Shown piece after piece: positions 6,113-14,705 of a stretch of 64,000 bases of DNA; position 1 is the stretch's first letter; each line of letters starts with the position of its first letter. The notes beneath the pieces are model-generated. The model was not told the origin of the DNA, did not search any database, and worked only from the letters and a program-made list of their open reading frames with translations. Source of the stretch: an uncultured Oscillospiraceae bacterium (GTDB lineage: Bacteria; Bacillota; Clostridia; Oscillospirales; Ruminococcaceae); NCBI GenBank assembly GCA_910579175.1, contig CAJTTB010000013.1, forward strand, positions 1 to 64,000, in the 5' to 3' direction. The translations under genes and the position numbers were made by a program.

Positions 6113-8134
6113 TTACTCAAGCATTTTCTTTCCAAGATGCAATCCTGCCTGTGCATATGTTCCCAGCAACTCTTGTTTCTTAGTTTCAATCTTATCTGGT
6201 TCTAATTCAAACACTACTTCATAGACTGCCATAGCTTTCTGGAAATGAGTAGTCGCTTGCTGAATTTCTCCAATGGTCAGGCAGATATTTCCCATTGCTT
6301 CCCGTACACTGGCGTAATCAATAGTCTGATCAGAATTATACTCACGGATTACACGGGACAATTTTCTTAAAGCAGAAAGTCCCATATCTGCTTGTCCCAT
6401 TTCAGTAAGCAATACCGCATAGTTTGCAATCTGAGGGATGCTGTCGTGATAAGGCACAAGTCCGAACTGCTCCAACAGTTGGATTCCTTGCTCCATATAC
6501 TGCTTTGCCAGTTCATACTTTCCAGACTGGCGATACATACCACCAAGATTGGCATGAAGATTTGCAGCCAGAAGTGCGTTATCAGAAGTTATCTCGGTAA
6601 GCATAGCAACGGCATCCTTTGCCAGTTTAATTGCTTTATCTGGTTTCTTTTCACAGCAAGCACGGTAGTCCATCAGCAATGCACGATCCGATATTGAACC
6701 AACTTCATCATTTTTCAGAAGCTCCGCCAGATGTTTCAGCACAAGTTCCATTCCCTGAACATAATGGAATTTTTCCATATACGGGAATACATCCTCCACA
6801 AAACGAAGATAAAATGGCATATCATCGTTATCAATCAAATTGATAATGGTTTCGATGGTCTGGAACAGCTGCTTATAATAGTAAACTTCTTCTCCATGAC
6901 GCAGACAAATCTGCTGTAAGCTATCAAGTAAAGTACGGCAAGAAGTAACAGACGGCTTGATTTCTTCAACAGCCACTTCCTGCACCATAGGGTGTAAAGC
7001 AATCACATGACCTTCCATTGCCTGCGCAAAACCTTTTTCAATCAAGTCATTGATTGTGTTCATATCACGCAATTTCAACCAATGTGCAAACAATCTGCCG
7101 CTGATACCCGTAACCGGAAGTAAAGCAAGACTTCTCATAATCTCTGTTTCCGAATCTGACAAATGGTACAGAGAAAATAGTGTGCGGATATGATGATAGT
7201 AAGTTGCTTTTTGGCTTTTTCCATCCTTGGTAATGCCAATCGTATCGGTAGCATCCAGACCTACTTTTTCTTCTTTTAATTTATTCAACAGGAGCGTCGG
7301 CTCCATGATTCCGGTTTCCAACAAACGGGCTGACATTTCTACATCCAAAGTATGACTGTGAATCGTTTGGATGATTTGCTCCAAAACAGGTCGGTACTTT
7401 TCTGCCTCGGAGTAGAAGCAGCCCATCAAACCAACTAATGCTTCGGTATCCGCAATTTCTTCCAGAGTCAAGGAATTATAATTGTTAAAACGGCTGCGTG
7501 TAGTAAACAAAATACGGCAACGATATTTCATCACAACCGACAGCAAGCCATCTTGCGTGGCGGTAACATTGAAATTATCAATGATAAGCAGCGTATCTTC
7601 CTTCAAGGTACGCAGAAAACGGTTGTGTTTACGGAAGCGTTCTTCATCATCGTCATTTGGCAGATCATTCGCAAAATCCATATCAATAATATCTTGCTTC
7701 AGATCCCCGGTGTAGGCGAGGTAAAGGATATTTGTATATTCTTTGTTGTGCTGTTTTGCGTAGGCTTTTGCCAGTTCGCTTTTACCAATACCGGCAATGC
7801 CCTGAAGAAATACTTTTCCGTGCTCAGAAAGCAACTGATGCAGTGCAGTAAGTTCACTGTCTCGTCCGCAGAAATAACGGCAAGGCTTAGGAACACCGCT
7901 ATCATATACATAATCTTTCACGATAGGCGAAAGGGTTCCTGCAGACAGCAACTGCTTAGTATTGGAGTCACGCTTCACAAAAGAACGCTCCATACCAAAG
8001 CACAATGCAGAAGTAAGGAACCTTGCTTCATCCATATCTGTTTCACAAGGATAATTCTGGAGAAGTCTCTCCTTTACTTTATCGGATATTGTTGTATCCT
8101 GCATCAGAATATTATAGACTTCCTGCACTGTCAT
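6113..8134 (-). CDS. STAND NTPase (NB-ARC + TPR), main body, probably 5'-frameshifted
   Basis: A 673-residue protein with a P-loop at about residues 115-123 (GIAGIGKSE), a Walker-B-like LLIIDNFN, a sensor region RILFTTRSRF, and a winged-helix segment (LALLPVTGISGRLF). C-terminal TPR repeats span roughly 470-665 (for example LHANLGGMYRQSGKYELAKQYM). STAND proteins switch on ligand binding and act in regulation or phage defence; which applies here is unknown. There is no convincing SD before its ATG, and the 23-nt overlap with the upstream small ORF in another frame suggests that one ancestral gene has been split. Common in clostridial mobile elements. Confidence 0.75.
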   Translation of the reverse strand: MTVQEVYNILMQDTTISDKVKERLLQNYPCETDMDEARFLTSALCFGMERSFVKRDSNTKQLLSAGTLSPIVKDYVYDSGVPKPCRYFCGRDSELTALHQLLSEHGKVFLQGIAGIGKSELAKAYAKQHNKEYTNILYLAYTGDLKQDIIDMDFANDLPNDDDEERFRKHNRFLRTLKEDTLLIIDNFNVTATQDGLLSVVMKYRCRILFTTRSRFNNYNSLTLEEIADTEALVGLMGCFYSEAEKYRPVLEQIIQTIHSHTLDVEMSARLLETGIMEPTLLLNKLKEEKVGLDATDTIGITKDGKSQKATYYHHIRTLFSLYHLSDSETEIMRSLALLPVTGISGRLFAHWLKLRDMNTINDLIEKGFAQAMEGHVIALHPMVQEVAVEEIKPSVTSCRTLLDSLQQICLRHGEEVYYYKQLFQTIETIINLIDNDDMPFYLRFVEDVFPYMEKFHYVQGMELVLKHLAELLKNDEVGSISDRALLMDYRACCEKKPDKAIKLAKDAVAMLTEITSDNALLAANLHANLGGMYRQSGKYELAKQYMEQGIQLLEQFGLVPYHDSIPQIANYAVLLTEMGQADMGLSALRKLSRVIREYNSDQTIDYASVREAMGNICLTIGEIQQATTHFQKAMAVYEVVFELEPDKIETKKQELLGTYAQAGLHLGKKMLE

Positions 8135-8408
8135 ACATCAACGGAAATACATTCCTGTACATATCCGCTGCAAGGAGGTTACGTTTGTGATTGTCCATAT
8201 AATATCCAGTAATGCGAGGGCTGATTTTTGCCTGACCATTAAACCAACGGCAGACCAAACCATTATCAAAATCAAAGTCTTTTGATTCTTCCGAGTTTAA
8301 GAAACTGACAAACAACTGATACATCATATTAATCTGATTCATGTTATGAGCATCACTGATATATTTACGAATGGTGGTAATGACTGAACTGAAATCTAAA
8401 TATTCCAT
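8112..8408 (-). CDS. N-terminal domain of the STAND protein (separate frame)
   Basis: This 98-residue ORF starts with a good SD (GGAAGGAGG) and contains FDFDNGLVCRWFNGQAK followed by a helical region ending FPLMYDSAGSL. It runs straight into the NB-ARC gene in another frame. I believe related proteins continue YDSA directly into the VQEVYN sequence that opens the NB-ARC frame, which would make this the N-terminal effector or adaptor domain of one protein. That comparison is from memory and needs a search. Alone, its function is not recognised. Confidence 0.6.
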   Translation of the reverse strand: MEYLDFSSVITTIRKYISDAHNMNQINMMYQLFVSFLNSEESKDFDFDNGLVCRWFNGQAKISPRITGYYMDNHKRNLLAADMYRNVFPLMYDSAGSL

Positions 8409-8432
8409 AGCCAGCCCTCCTTCCTGAAAATA

Positions 8433-8460
8433 GTCAATTTGCGCTCAATCGGCGCTCAAT
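8433..8460 (+). repeat. Triple TCAAT iteron, 11-bp spacing, upstream of the STAND gene
   Basis: CAAT ends at 8438, 8449 and 8460, with GCGCTCAAT fully repeated twice. Phase and core match the repeats upstream of parM. The site lies between the probable promoter and the SD of the 98-codon ORF, consistent with a repressor or partition-protein operator. Confidence 0.55.
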
Positions 8461-8622
8461 GAATCTTTGACAGATTCTTGATAAGATGATACCACGAAAG
8501 AAGTTCCGCAGCACCCCAACAATATTATAGCAGAAAACACCATTTTTTGAAGTAGGAAAACAGGCGTTATAAGTTGGGAATAGCGGACAACTTCTCTCTC
8601 ATAGACTGAAATACCGAGGGAG

Positions 8623-8847
8623 GTGCGTGGTATCGCAAGAAAGAGTGCTCCAATCAATGTAATTGTCCATTATCCGAAAACCATAGAGGGTCAGCGTGAA
8701 TTGGCAGAACGTATTGCTGGTGTCCACGCAGATATGGTCAATCAACATATTAAAAAACTGAATTGTCCTTCTGATCAGAAGGTACAGCTACTGGATGCGG
8801 TTATCAAATCCGCATCCACAGAGAAAGCAGGTGAACAAACTCCGTAA
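8623..8847 (+). CDS. Small conserved mobile-element protein of unknown function
   Basis: A protein of about 74 residues with the core INVIVHYPKTIEGQRELA, then a helical segment (VNQHIKKLNCP). Similar short ORFs occur near the regulatory end of clostridial conjugative elements; no function is known to me. The start is doubtful. The in-frame GTG directly abuts the SD-like GAGGGAGG, while a better-spaced GTG at 8627 is in another frame, so a small indel may have disturbed the 5' end. The stop lies inside a terminator hairpin. Confidence 0.55.
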   Translation: MRGIARKSAPINVIVHYPKTIEGQRELAERIAGVHADMVNQHIKKLNCPSDQKVQLLDAVIKSASTEKAGEQTP

Positions 8848-8868
8848 GTTTGAACACCTGCTTTTTTC
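8826..8868 (+). terminator. Terminator overlapping the end of the small element gene
   Basis: AGCAGGTG...CACCTGCT stem extended by ACAAAC/GTTTG, followed by TTTTTT. It also separates the convergent HTH gene. Confidence 0.7.
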
Positions 8869-9464
8869 TATACCTTGATTTTATCTTTGAAATACTTGTT
8901 CCATGAATTGATATTCATTCGTTTCTGGTCAGCTTCCCATGCTCGAAGTAAATTCGGTTCAATTCCCATTAACCGTGCGAAAGGCTTTTTCTTTAGCCCA
9001 AGGCTCTCACGATATTCTTGTATCAGTTTTCCTTGCCCTTTATATAAGAAGCGATTGTAATCGTCCAACAAATCGTCAACAGGAACCTGATAGAGTTCTG
9101 CCAGCTTGTCCACGATTTCTTTCGGATAATGGTCTACATATCCAACCTCAAAGTCTATGTAATGTCCTCTGGTAATTCCAATCAACTCAGCAACTTCTTT
9201 CTGCATCAGTCCCATATGATGACGACACCAACGAAGCCTGTCCTGCACATTCGGTATATCTTCATAATTCTGATACTGCTGATTGAACAACTGTGCTTCC
9301 AACAACCTGCGAGGGGCTATCAGTCGGAAACTATGGATATACATGGGTGCATACCTCACATAACCGTCTGAAGTGGAACAAAGGATGTATATATTCTCGG
9401 AAACCTGTGCCAGAATACGCCATTTGGGTTCTTTTCTGCTCTGGGGGTACTGGTTTGGAACCAT
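8868..9464 (-). CDS. Helix-turn-helix protein at the element boundary
   Basis: A 198-residue protein. The C-terminal part holds an XRE-type HTH (VQDRLRWCRHHMGLMQKEVA then ELIGITRGHYIDFE) and a second HTH-like unit (LIQEYRESLGLKKKPFARLM). The N-terminal 70 residues (for example STSDGYVRYAPMYIHSF) are not recognised. The only early ATG has no SD and lies within about 15 nt of where sigK homology ends, so the gene may have been joined or trimmed by integration, or start in the excised circular form. Likely a regulator of element maintenance or excision; this is inference. Confidence 0.6.
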   Translation of the reverse strand: MVPNQYPQSRKEPKWRILAQVSENIYILCSTSDGYVRYAPMYIHSFRLIAPRRLLEAQLFNQQYQNYEDIPNVQDRLRWCRHHMGLMQKEVAELIGITRGHYIDFEVGYVDHYPKEIVDKLAELYQVPVDDLLDDYNRFLYKGQGKLIQEYRESLGLKKKPFARLMGIEPNLLRAWEADQKRMNINSWNKYFKDKIKV

Positions 9465-9820
9465 AAACGCATCTGCGAGAGGATAGCGTTTTCAATGCAG
9501 CGTGCTCCATAGGTGGCAAATCGCACTTTTTTATCATAAGAGAACGTATTCACTGCCTTAATTAATCCAATGGTGCCGATCGAAATCAAATCATCTTGGT
9601 CATTGGTAATTGAGTAATATTTTTTTACAATATGCGCCACCAGCCGCAGATTATGCTCAATCAGTTTATTTTTTGCATCCAAATCTCCTCGTGCCATCAA
9701 CTGAAAATACTCTCGTTCTTTTGTTGCACTCAATGGCTTGGGAAATACTCCATTGCCTTCCACATGAAGCGCAAAATATAAAAGATGTGACAATACTACA
9801 GATATTAATTCAGAAAACAA
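9356..9820 (-). pseudogene. sigK: Pro-sigma-K N-terminal half, interrupted by the mobile block
   Basis: Residues 1 to about 115 match mother-cell sporulation sigma-K. They include a hydrophobic pro-sequence (SVVLSHLLYFALHV), the FPKPLS junction, region 2 with LIEHNLRLVAHIVKKYY and DLISIGTIGLIKAVNTF, and RCIENAIL. Homology stops after SQMR, where other sigma-K proteins continue into region 3. The last 35 codons read through foreign DNA overlapping the HTH gene. Regions 3-4 are not in the window. The start is probably TTG after GAGGTGA; a GTG 9 nt earlier overlaps that SD. In spore formers with a skin element, excision in the mother cell restores the gene, so it may be functional after recombination. 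Confidence 0.85.
9465..9485. other. Probable integration junction inside sigK
   Basis: On the minus strand the sigK codons for SQMR end here and the element-type HTH ORF begins. The break corresponds to the codon region used by the B. subtilis skin element. The crossover bases cannot be fixed without the other end. Confidence 0.6.
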
Positions 9821-10059
9821 ATTTATCACCTCAATGATATCTATGATTCCATCAAATAAATCTTGTCTGTCCCAAAAAATAAATCTTTTTTTGTTATATT
9901 TGTTCTAGATATTCCCATACTCTTATCATAACCACAATAGAATTTTACCAACAGACTGTACAACCTATCTTAAATCTGTTAAAATAAGGAAAAACAGTAC
10001 TTAATTTCTATGAAAATTAACAGACTATAAGCTACTTGCTAGCTAGAAAGGATTTTTTT

Positions 10060-12345
10060 ATGAATGAAAAACTATTGTCTATGGCAAACAAACAATTTAA
10101 AAAACCTTTAAAGGATTGCACCAATCAGGAAATTTATTTTCTATTATTGGAATTGACAAAAGAGCTTCAAACACAACAGCCAACCATCACTGACAATCGA
10201 AAACTATACTATATTTCTGCTGAATTTTTAATCGGAAAGCTATTGTCCAATAATCTTATCAATTTGGGAGTTTATGATCAAATTAAGCAAGCACTCAAAG
10301 AAGCTGGAAAAGATTTGTTGGAAATTGAAGATATCGAACTGGAACCATCTTTGGGCAACGGTGGTCTAGGACGTCTTGCTGCTTGTTTTTTGGATTCCAT
10401 TGCTACATTAGGGCTTTCTGGGGATGGAATCGGGCTAAATTATCATTTTGGATTGTTTCAACAGTTGTTTGAATATCACAAACAAAAAGAAGTTCCAAAT
10501 CCTTGGATTACATCAGATGGATGGCTCAAAAAGACAGATGTCAGCTTTCAGGTGCCATTTCAGGATTTTACCTTAACCTCCACTTTATATGATATCGATG
10601 TAACTGGATATCATGGACAGAAAAACACACTTCATCTATTTGATGTCAATACCTTAGATGAAAGCATTGTAAAAAATGGAATCGAATTTGACAAAACCGA
10701 TATTCCACACAATTTAACTCTATTTCTCTATCCTGACGACAGCGACCGCAACGGTAGACTGCTTCGCGTTTATCAACAATACTTTATGGTCAGTAACGCT
10801 GCTCAACTTATCTTAAAAGAGGAAGAAGAAAAACAACATGACCTGCATAAATTACATGAACATGTTGTGGTTCAAATCAATGATACCCATCCTTCTATGA
10901 TTATTCCCGAACTGATTCGCTTACTGGTAGATAAAGGCATTTCCATGGATGAAGCAATCGAAATTGTTTCTCATACCTGCGCTTATACCAATCACACCAT
11001 TTTGGCAGAGGCACTGGAAAAATGGCCAGTTGATTATCTACAAGAAGTTGTTCCAGGACTTATGCCAATCATTGAAGAACTCGACCAACGCATCAAAGAA
11101 GTTTATCCTGATCAAAATGTTGATATCATTGATAAAAACCAACTGGTTCATATGGCGCATATGGATATTCATTACGGTTTTAGTATCAATGGGGTGGCTG
11201 CACTGCATACCGAAATTTTAAAACACTCCGAACTAAAAGCCTTCTATCACATTTATCCGGAAAAATTCAACAATAAAACCAATGGCATTACCTTTAGAAG
11301 ATGGCTTATGCACTGTAATCCTACATTGAGCGATTACATTACCGAATTGATTGGTGATGACTGGAAAGAAGATGCCAATCAATTAGAAAAATTGTTGGCA
11401 TTCCAAAATGATACAAACGTTTTAAATCACTTATTGGACATCAAACAGCACAACAAAACAGTATTAAAACAATATTTGATGCAAACTCAACAGATTGAGA
11501 TCAACGAAAATTCTATTTTTGACATTCAAATCAAACGCTTGCATGAATACAAACGCCAACAGATGAATGCACTTTATATCGTTTACAAATATCAGCAAAT
11601 CAAAGCTGGAAACCTACCTAAAACTCCTATCACGATGATTTTTGGTGCAAAGGCTGCCCCTGCTTATACCATTGCAAAGGATATTATCCACTTTATTTTA
11701 TGCTTACAACAACTGGTGAATCATGATCCAGACGTCAGCCCTTATCTCAAGATTGTTATGATAGAAAATTACAATGTCACCGCAGCATCTAAACTTATCC
11801 CAGCTTGTGATATCTCGGAGCAGATTTCCTTAGCTTCTAAAGAAGCAAGTGGTACTGGAAATATGAAATTTATGCTAAATGGTGCAGTTACTCTGGGAAC
11901 TCTCGATGGTGCTAACGTAGAAATTTTTGATTTGGTTGGAAAAGATAATATCTATATCTTTGGAAAATCCAGCGAAGAGGTCATCTCTCTTTACGATACA
12001 AAGGGTTATCACTCTATTGAATATTATGACAATGACCCAATGATAGAAAATCTAGTGGACTTTATCATTAGCAAACAAATGATTCGCATAGGCGATCCTG
12101 AAAATCTCTGTCGTCTGTATAAAGAAATTATTGGAAAAGACTGGTTTATGACATTACTTGACTTAAAGGAATATATTGAAGTCAAAGAAAAAATGCTATT
12201 GGATTATGAAAATTGCACCAGCTGGAGCAATAAAATGTTGGTGAATACCGCAAAAGCAGGATTCTTCTCCTCTGACCGCTGCATTGCCCAATATAACAAA
12301 GATATTTGGCATCTCAATCAACACAGTTCTTCATCAAATAAATAA
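10060..12345 (+). CDS. glgP: Glycogen/starch/maltodextrin phosphorylase
   Basis: A 761-residue glycosyltransferase-35 enzyme that releases glucose-1-phosphate from alpha-1,4-glucans. Signatures are EPSLGNGGLGRLAACFLDS near the N-terminus, VQINDTHPSMIIPELIR, IKRLHEYKRQQMNALYI, and the pyridoxal-phosphate lysine in ASGTGNMKFMLNGAVTLGTL. Its length is near that of compact bacterial forms. The start is the ATG with AAAGGA 9 nt upstream; an earlier TTG-type extension lacks an SD. It is a single gene with its own terminator, divergent from sigK, so no other glycogen gene is adjacent. Confidence 0.95.
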   Translation: MNEKLLSMANKQFKKPLKDCTNQEIYFLLLELTKELQTQQPTITDNRKLYYISAEFLIGKLLSNNLINLGVYDQIKQALKEAGKDLLEIEDIELEPSLGNGGLGRLAACFLDSIATLGLSGDGIGLNYHFGLFQQLFEYHKQKEVPNPWITSDGWLKKTDVSFQVPFQDFTLTSTLYDIDVTGYHGQKNTLHLFDVNTLDESIVKNGIEFDKTDIPHNLTLFLYPDDSDRNGRLLRVYQQYFMVSNAAQLILKEEEEKQHDLHKLHEHVVVQINDTHPSMIIPELIRLLVDKGISMDEAIEIVSHTCAYTNHTILAEALEKWPVDYLQEVVPGLMPIIEELDQRIKEVYPDQNVDIIDKNQLVHMAHMDIHYGFSINGVAALHTEILKHSELKAFYHIYPEKFNNKTNGITFRRWLMHCNPTLSDYITELIGDDWKEDANQLEKLLAFQNDTNVLNHLLDIKQHNKTVLKQYLMQTQQIEINENSIFDIQIKRLHEYKRQQMNALYIVYKYQQIKAGNLPKTPITMIFGAKAAPAYTIAKDIIHFILCLQQLVNHDPDVSPYLKIVMIENYNVTAASKLIPACDISEQISLASKEASGTGNMKFMLNGAVTLGTLDGANVEIFDLVGKDNIYIFGKSSEEVISLYDTKGYHSIEYYDNDPMIENLVDFIISKQMIRIGDPENLCRLYKEIIGKDWFMTLLDLKEYIEVKEKMLLDYENCTSWSNKMLVNTAKAGFFSSDRCIAQYNKDIWHLNQHSSSSNK

Positions 12346-12351
12346 ATATCA

Positions 12352-12384
12352 AGGGAAATCCATTTTTAGGATTTCCCTTTTTTA
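12352..12384 (+). terminator. glgP terminator
   Basis: AAGGGAAATCC pairs with GGATTTCCCTT across a short loop, followed by a T-run, directly after the stop. Confidence 0.85.
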
Positions 12385-12448
12385 TTCTCTATCTAAAAAA
12401 TACAGTTAATGATGTTTTATCTATCTTATAGTCTGACAAATAGATCAC

Positions 12449-12483
12449 AAAAAGCGCTGTACATCATATATACAGCGCTTTTT
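12449..12483. terminator. Bidirectional terminator between glgP and ilvC
   Basis: AAAAAGCGCTGTA and TACAGCGCTTTTT form a 13-bp stem with poly-A and poly-T flanks, so it can work on both strands. Confidence 0.8.
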
Positions 12484-12596
12484 GATTGCTACACAAAGTC
12501 ATATCATCAAAATGATTTTATTGAGATTCTCTTACCATATAAAACAGTTTTATTTTATCATACTGCTTTTATCTATTTGCCCCCTCAAATAAGCAA

Positions 12597-13586
12597 TTAG
12601 TCATTCCAAGAATACATTTTTCTCAATTCTTTTCCGACTGTTTCTAATTCGTGTTCTGCCTTAATTCTTCTAGTTGCATTAAAGTGAGCACGACCATTTT
12701 TATTTTCCGCAATCCATTTTGTTGCAAAAGTACCATCTTGAATTTCAGAAAGAACCTTTTTCATTTCTTTCTTGGTTTCTTCTGTGATAATGCGTTTGCC
12801 GATTTCATAATCACCAAACTCTGCTGTATCAGAAATAGAATATCTCATTTCAGAGAAACCACCATGATAAATCAAATCAACAATCAATTTCATCTCATGG
12901 ATACATTCAAAGTAAGCATTTCTTGGATCATATCCAGCTTCTACCAATGTTTCAAAACCTGCCTGCATCAAAGCAGTAACACCGCCACACAAAACAGCCT
13001 GTTCCCCAAATAAGTCTGTTTCAGTTTCTACACGGAATGTTGTTTCAAGTACTGCTGCTCTTGCTCCGCCAATACCTGCTGCATAAGCAAGTGCAAGATC
13101 AGTTGCTCTGCCAGAAGCATCTTGATGTACAGCATATAAACAAGGAACACCCTTGCCCAATACATATTCACTTCTAACAGTATGTCCAGGACCTTTTGGC
13201 GCAATCATAACCACATCTACATCAGCAGGTGGAACGATTTGTTGAAAATGAATATTAAAACCATGTGCAAATGCCAATACTTTACCAGCTGTTAAATACG
13301 GAGCAATGCTCTTTCGATATAAATCTGCCTGTCTTTCATCTGGAACCAAAATCATAATAAAATCAGCAGTCTTTGCAGCATCTTCAGCAGTCATAACCTT
13401 CAGTCCTGCTTCTTCTGCTTTTTTCCATGATTTAGAACCTTCATATAAACCCACTACTACATTGACACCACTTTCATGCAAATTTAAAGCATGTGCATGA
13501 CCTTGGCTTCCGTATCCAATAATCGCAACTGTTTTGCCGTCCAACAAACCCAAATTACAATCGCTTTCATAAAAAATCTTTGCCAT
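12597..13586 (-). CDS. ilvC: Ketol-acid reductoisomerase (class I)
   Basis: A 329-residue enzyme of valine, leucine and isoleucine synthesis that rearranges and reduces acetolactate or acetohydroxybutyrate. The Rossmann motif is TVAIIGYGSQGHAHALNL. Catalytic-domain motifs include APKGPGHTVRSEY, DLFGEQAVLCGG (Mg-binding Asp/Glu) and HEMKLIVDLIYHGG. The start is the ATG with AAGGAG, 39 nt inside the longest frame. It stands alone, without ilvBN or ilvD. A consensus promoter lies upstream and contains a motif shared with the neighbouring FadR-type regulator. No T-box structure was seen. Confidence 0.96.
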   Translation of the reverse strand: MAKIFYESDCNLGLLDGKTVAIIGYGSQGHAHALNLHESGVNVVVGLYEGSKSWKKAEEAGLKVMTAEDAAKTADFIMILVPDERQADLYRKSIAPYLTAGKVLAFAHGFNIHFQQIVPPADVDVVMIAPKGPGHTVRSEYVLGKGVPCLYAVHQDASGRATDLALAYAAGIGGARAAVLETTFRVETETDLFGEQAVLCGGVTALMQAGFETLVEAGYDPRNAYFECIHEMKLIVDLIYHGGFSEMRYSISDTAEFGDYEIGKRIITEETKKEMKKVLSEIQDGTFATKWIAENKNGRAHFNATRRIKAEHELETVGKELRKMYSWND

Positions 13587-13643
13587 CTTGTTCTTTCTCC
13601 TTTTGACTTGAAATGGTCTATTCAAATTTTAGTTGTTTGTTTT

Positions 13644-13672
13644 ATTATAGCTTGTATGATGTCTATTGTCAA
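13644..13672 (-). promoter_or_regulatory. ilvC promoter with candidate operator
   Basis: On the minus strand TTGACA, 17 bp, TATAAT. The spacer holds AGACATCATACAA (13652-13664), which recurs exactly at 14628-14640 upstream of the FadR-type regulator gene. Confidence 0.75.
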
Positions 13673-13789
13673 GTAAATTTTTGAATATAAAATAACCAAT
13701 GTTTTAAAGACCAAGCAAAATCATCTCACAACTTCTTTTGTTTATGTGATCATATTTCAAAGCAATCCTATTTTTCACAGCACTATCCT

Positions 13790-14464
13790 TTAAATCATCT
13801 CAATGCCCAATTCCTGCATTGCATGGATAATATGAAGTCTCATAGCTGTTCTGGCACCTTCCGCATTGCGCTGTTGCAAAAACTCCATAATCATTCTGTC
13901 ATCGCTTACATTCTTTTGAGAGAGTGCCTGATTTTTTTGCAATAATAGGACCCCACTGCGGATTCCCTGAAAAATAATGGGTATCATTTTATTCATAAAA
14001 GTATTGTGTGTTGCTTTTGCAATAGCCTCATGAAAGGCTTGCTCTTCTTTTGTGCGATCCTCTCCCTTTAAAATTTTCTGTTCCACCTGCTTGCCATATT
14101 CCAAAATCGTTTCCAGCTCTCGTTTGGTTGCGCGCTTTGCTGCCAAATAGGCGTTTTCTGGTTCAAAAATTAACCGCATTTCAAATAAATCTCGAATATC
14201 AGAAATAGTTATCAACTCACTTAATTGCTGATATTCTTGCGCATTTGCTTTTGCAGTAACAAATGTTCCCTTACCGCGCTTAATCTCCAAAATGCCATTT
14301 GTCACCAAACTCCGAATTGCAGCGCGTAAGGTGGTTCTACTGACATTGAGCTCCTTTGATAAATCATTTTCATTTGGCAACTGGTCACCTGGTCGAAAAC
14401 GCTTGTCAATGGTTATCATAATCAGCAAATCATCTGCAACACTGTCTGACAGCATTTTACTCAT
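13790..14464 (-). CDS. FadR-subfamily GntR transcriptional regulator (FCD domain)
   Basis: A 224-residue regulator. The N-terminal winged helix reads RPGDQLPNENDLSKELNVSR then TTLRAAIRSLVTNGILEIKR. The C-terminal all-helical FCD domain has metal-ligand-like positions in DLFEMRLIFEP, EEQAFHEAIAKATHN and RLHIIHAM. FCD regulators usually respond to hydroxy-, keto- or amino acids. It is next to ilvC in the same orientation but with its own promoter region. A 13-bp motif is common to its upstream region and the ilvC promoter, making ilvC a plausible target. The ligand is unknown. Confidence 0.88.
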   Translation of the reverse strand: MSKMLSDSVADDLLIMITIDKRFRPGDQLPNENDLSKELNVSRTTLRAAIRSLVTNGILEIKRGKGTFVTAKANAQEYQQLSELITISDIRDLFEMRLIFEPENAYLAAKRATKRELETILEYGKQVEQKILKGEDRTKEEQAFHEAIAKATHNTFMNKMIPIIFQGIRSGVLLLQKNQALSQKNVSDDRMIMEFLQQRNAEGARTAMRLHIIHAMQELGIEMI

Positions 14465-14700
14465 AAATTATTGACCCTTTCTCTTTGACCTACATCATTC
14501 TTATCACAAATAATTTTATTTACAGATTGTTGACAATTATCAAAATGTCCTTTTGGTGATATCTGCAAATTCCTTTCTAACTCGTTTATCTGTTATCATA
14601 CTATAAAATACATCTTTTTTCAAGTAGTTGTATGATGTCTGTTATATAGATTGGACTGATTGTAAATTCACCAAGGATTGTTCTATTTATGACAAGAGTT
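14465..14700. promoter_or_regulatory. Upstream region of the FadR-type regulator
   Basis: It holds a probable minus-strand promoter (TTGAAA, 17 bp, TATGAT, around 14594-14622) and, just upstream of it at 14628-14640, the 13-base motif shared with the ilvC promoter. No gene was seen. Confidence 0.45.
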
Positions 14701-14705
14701 AGATA

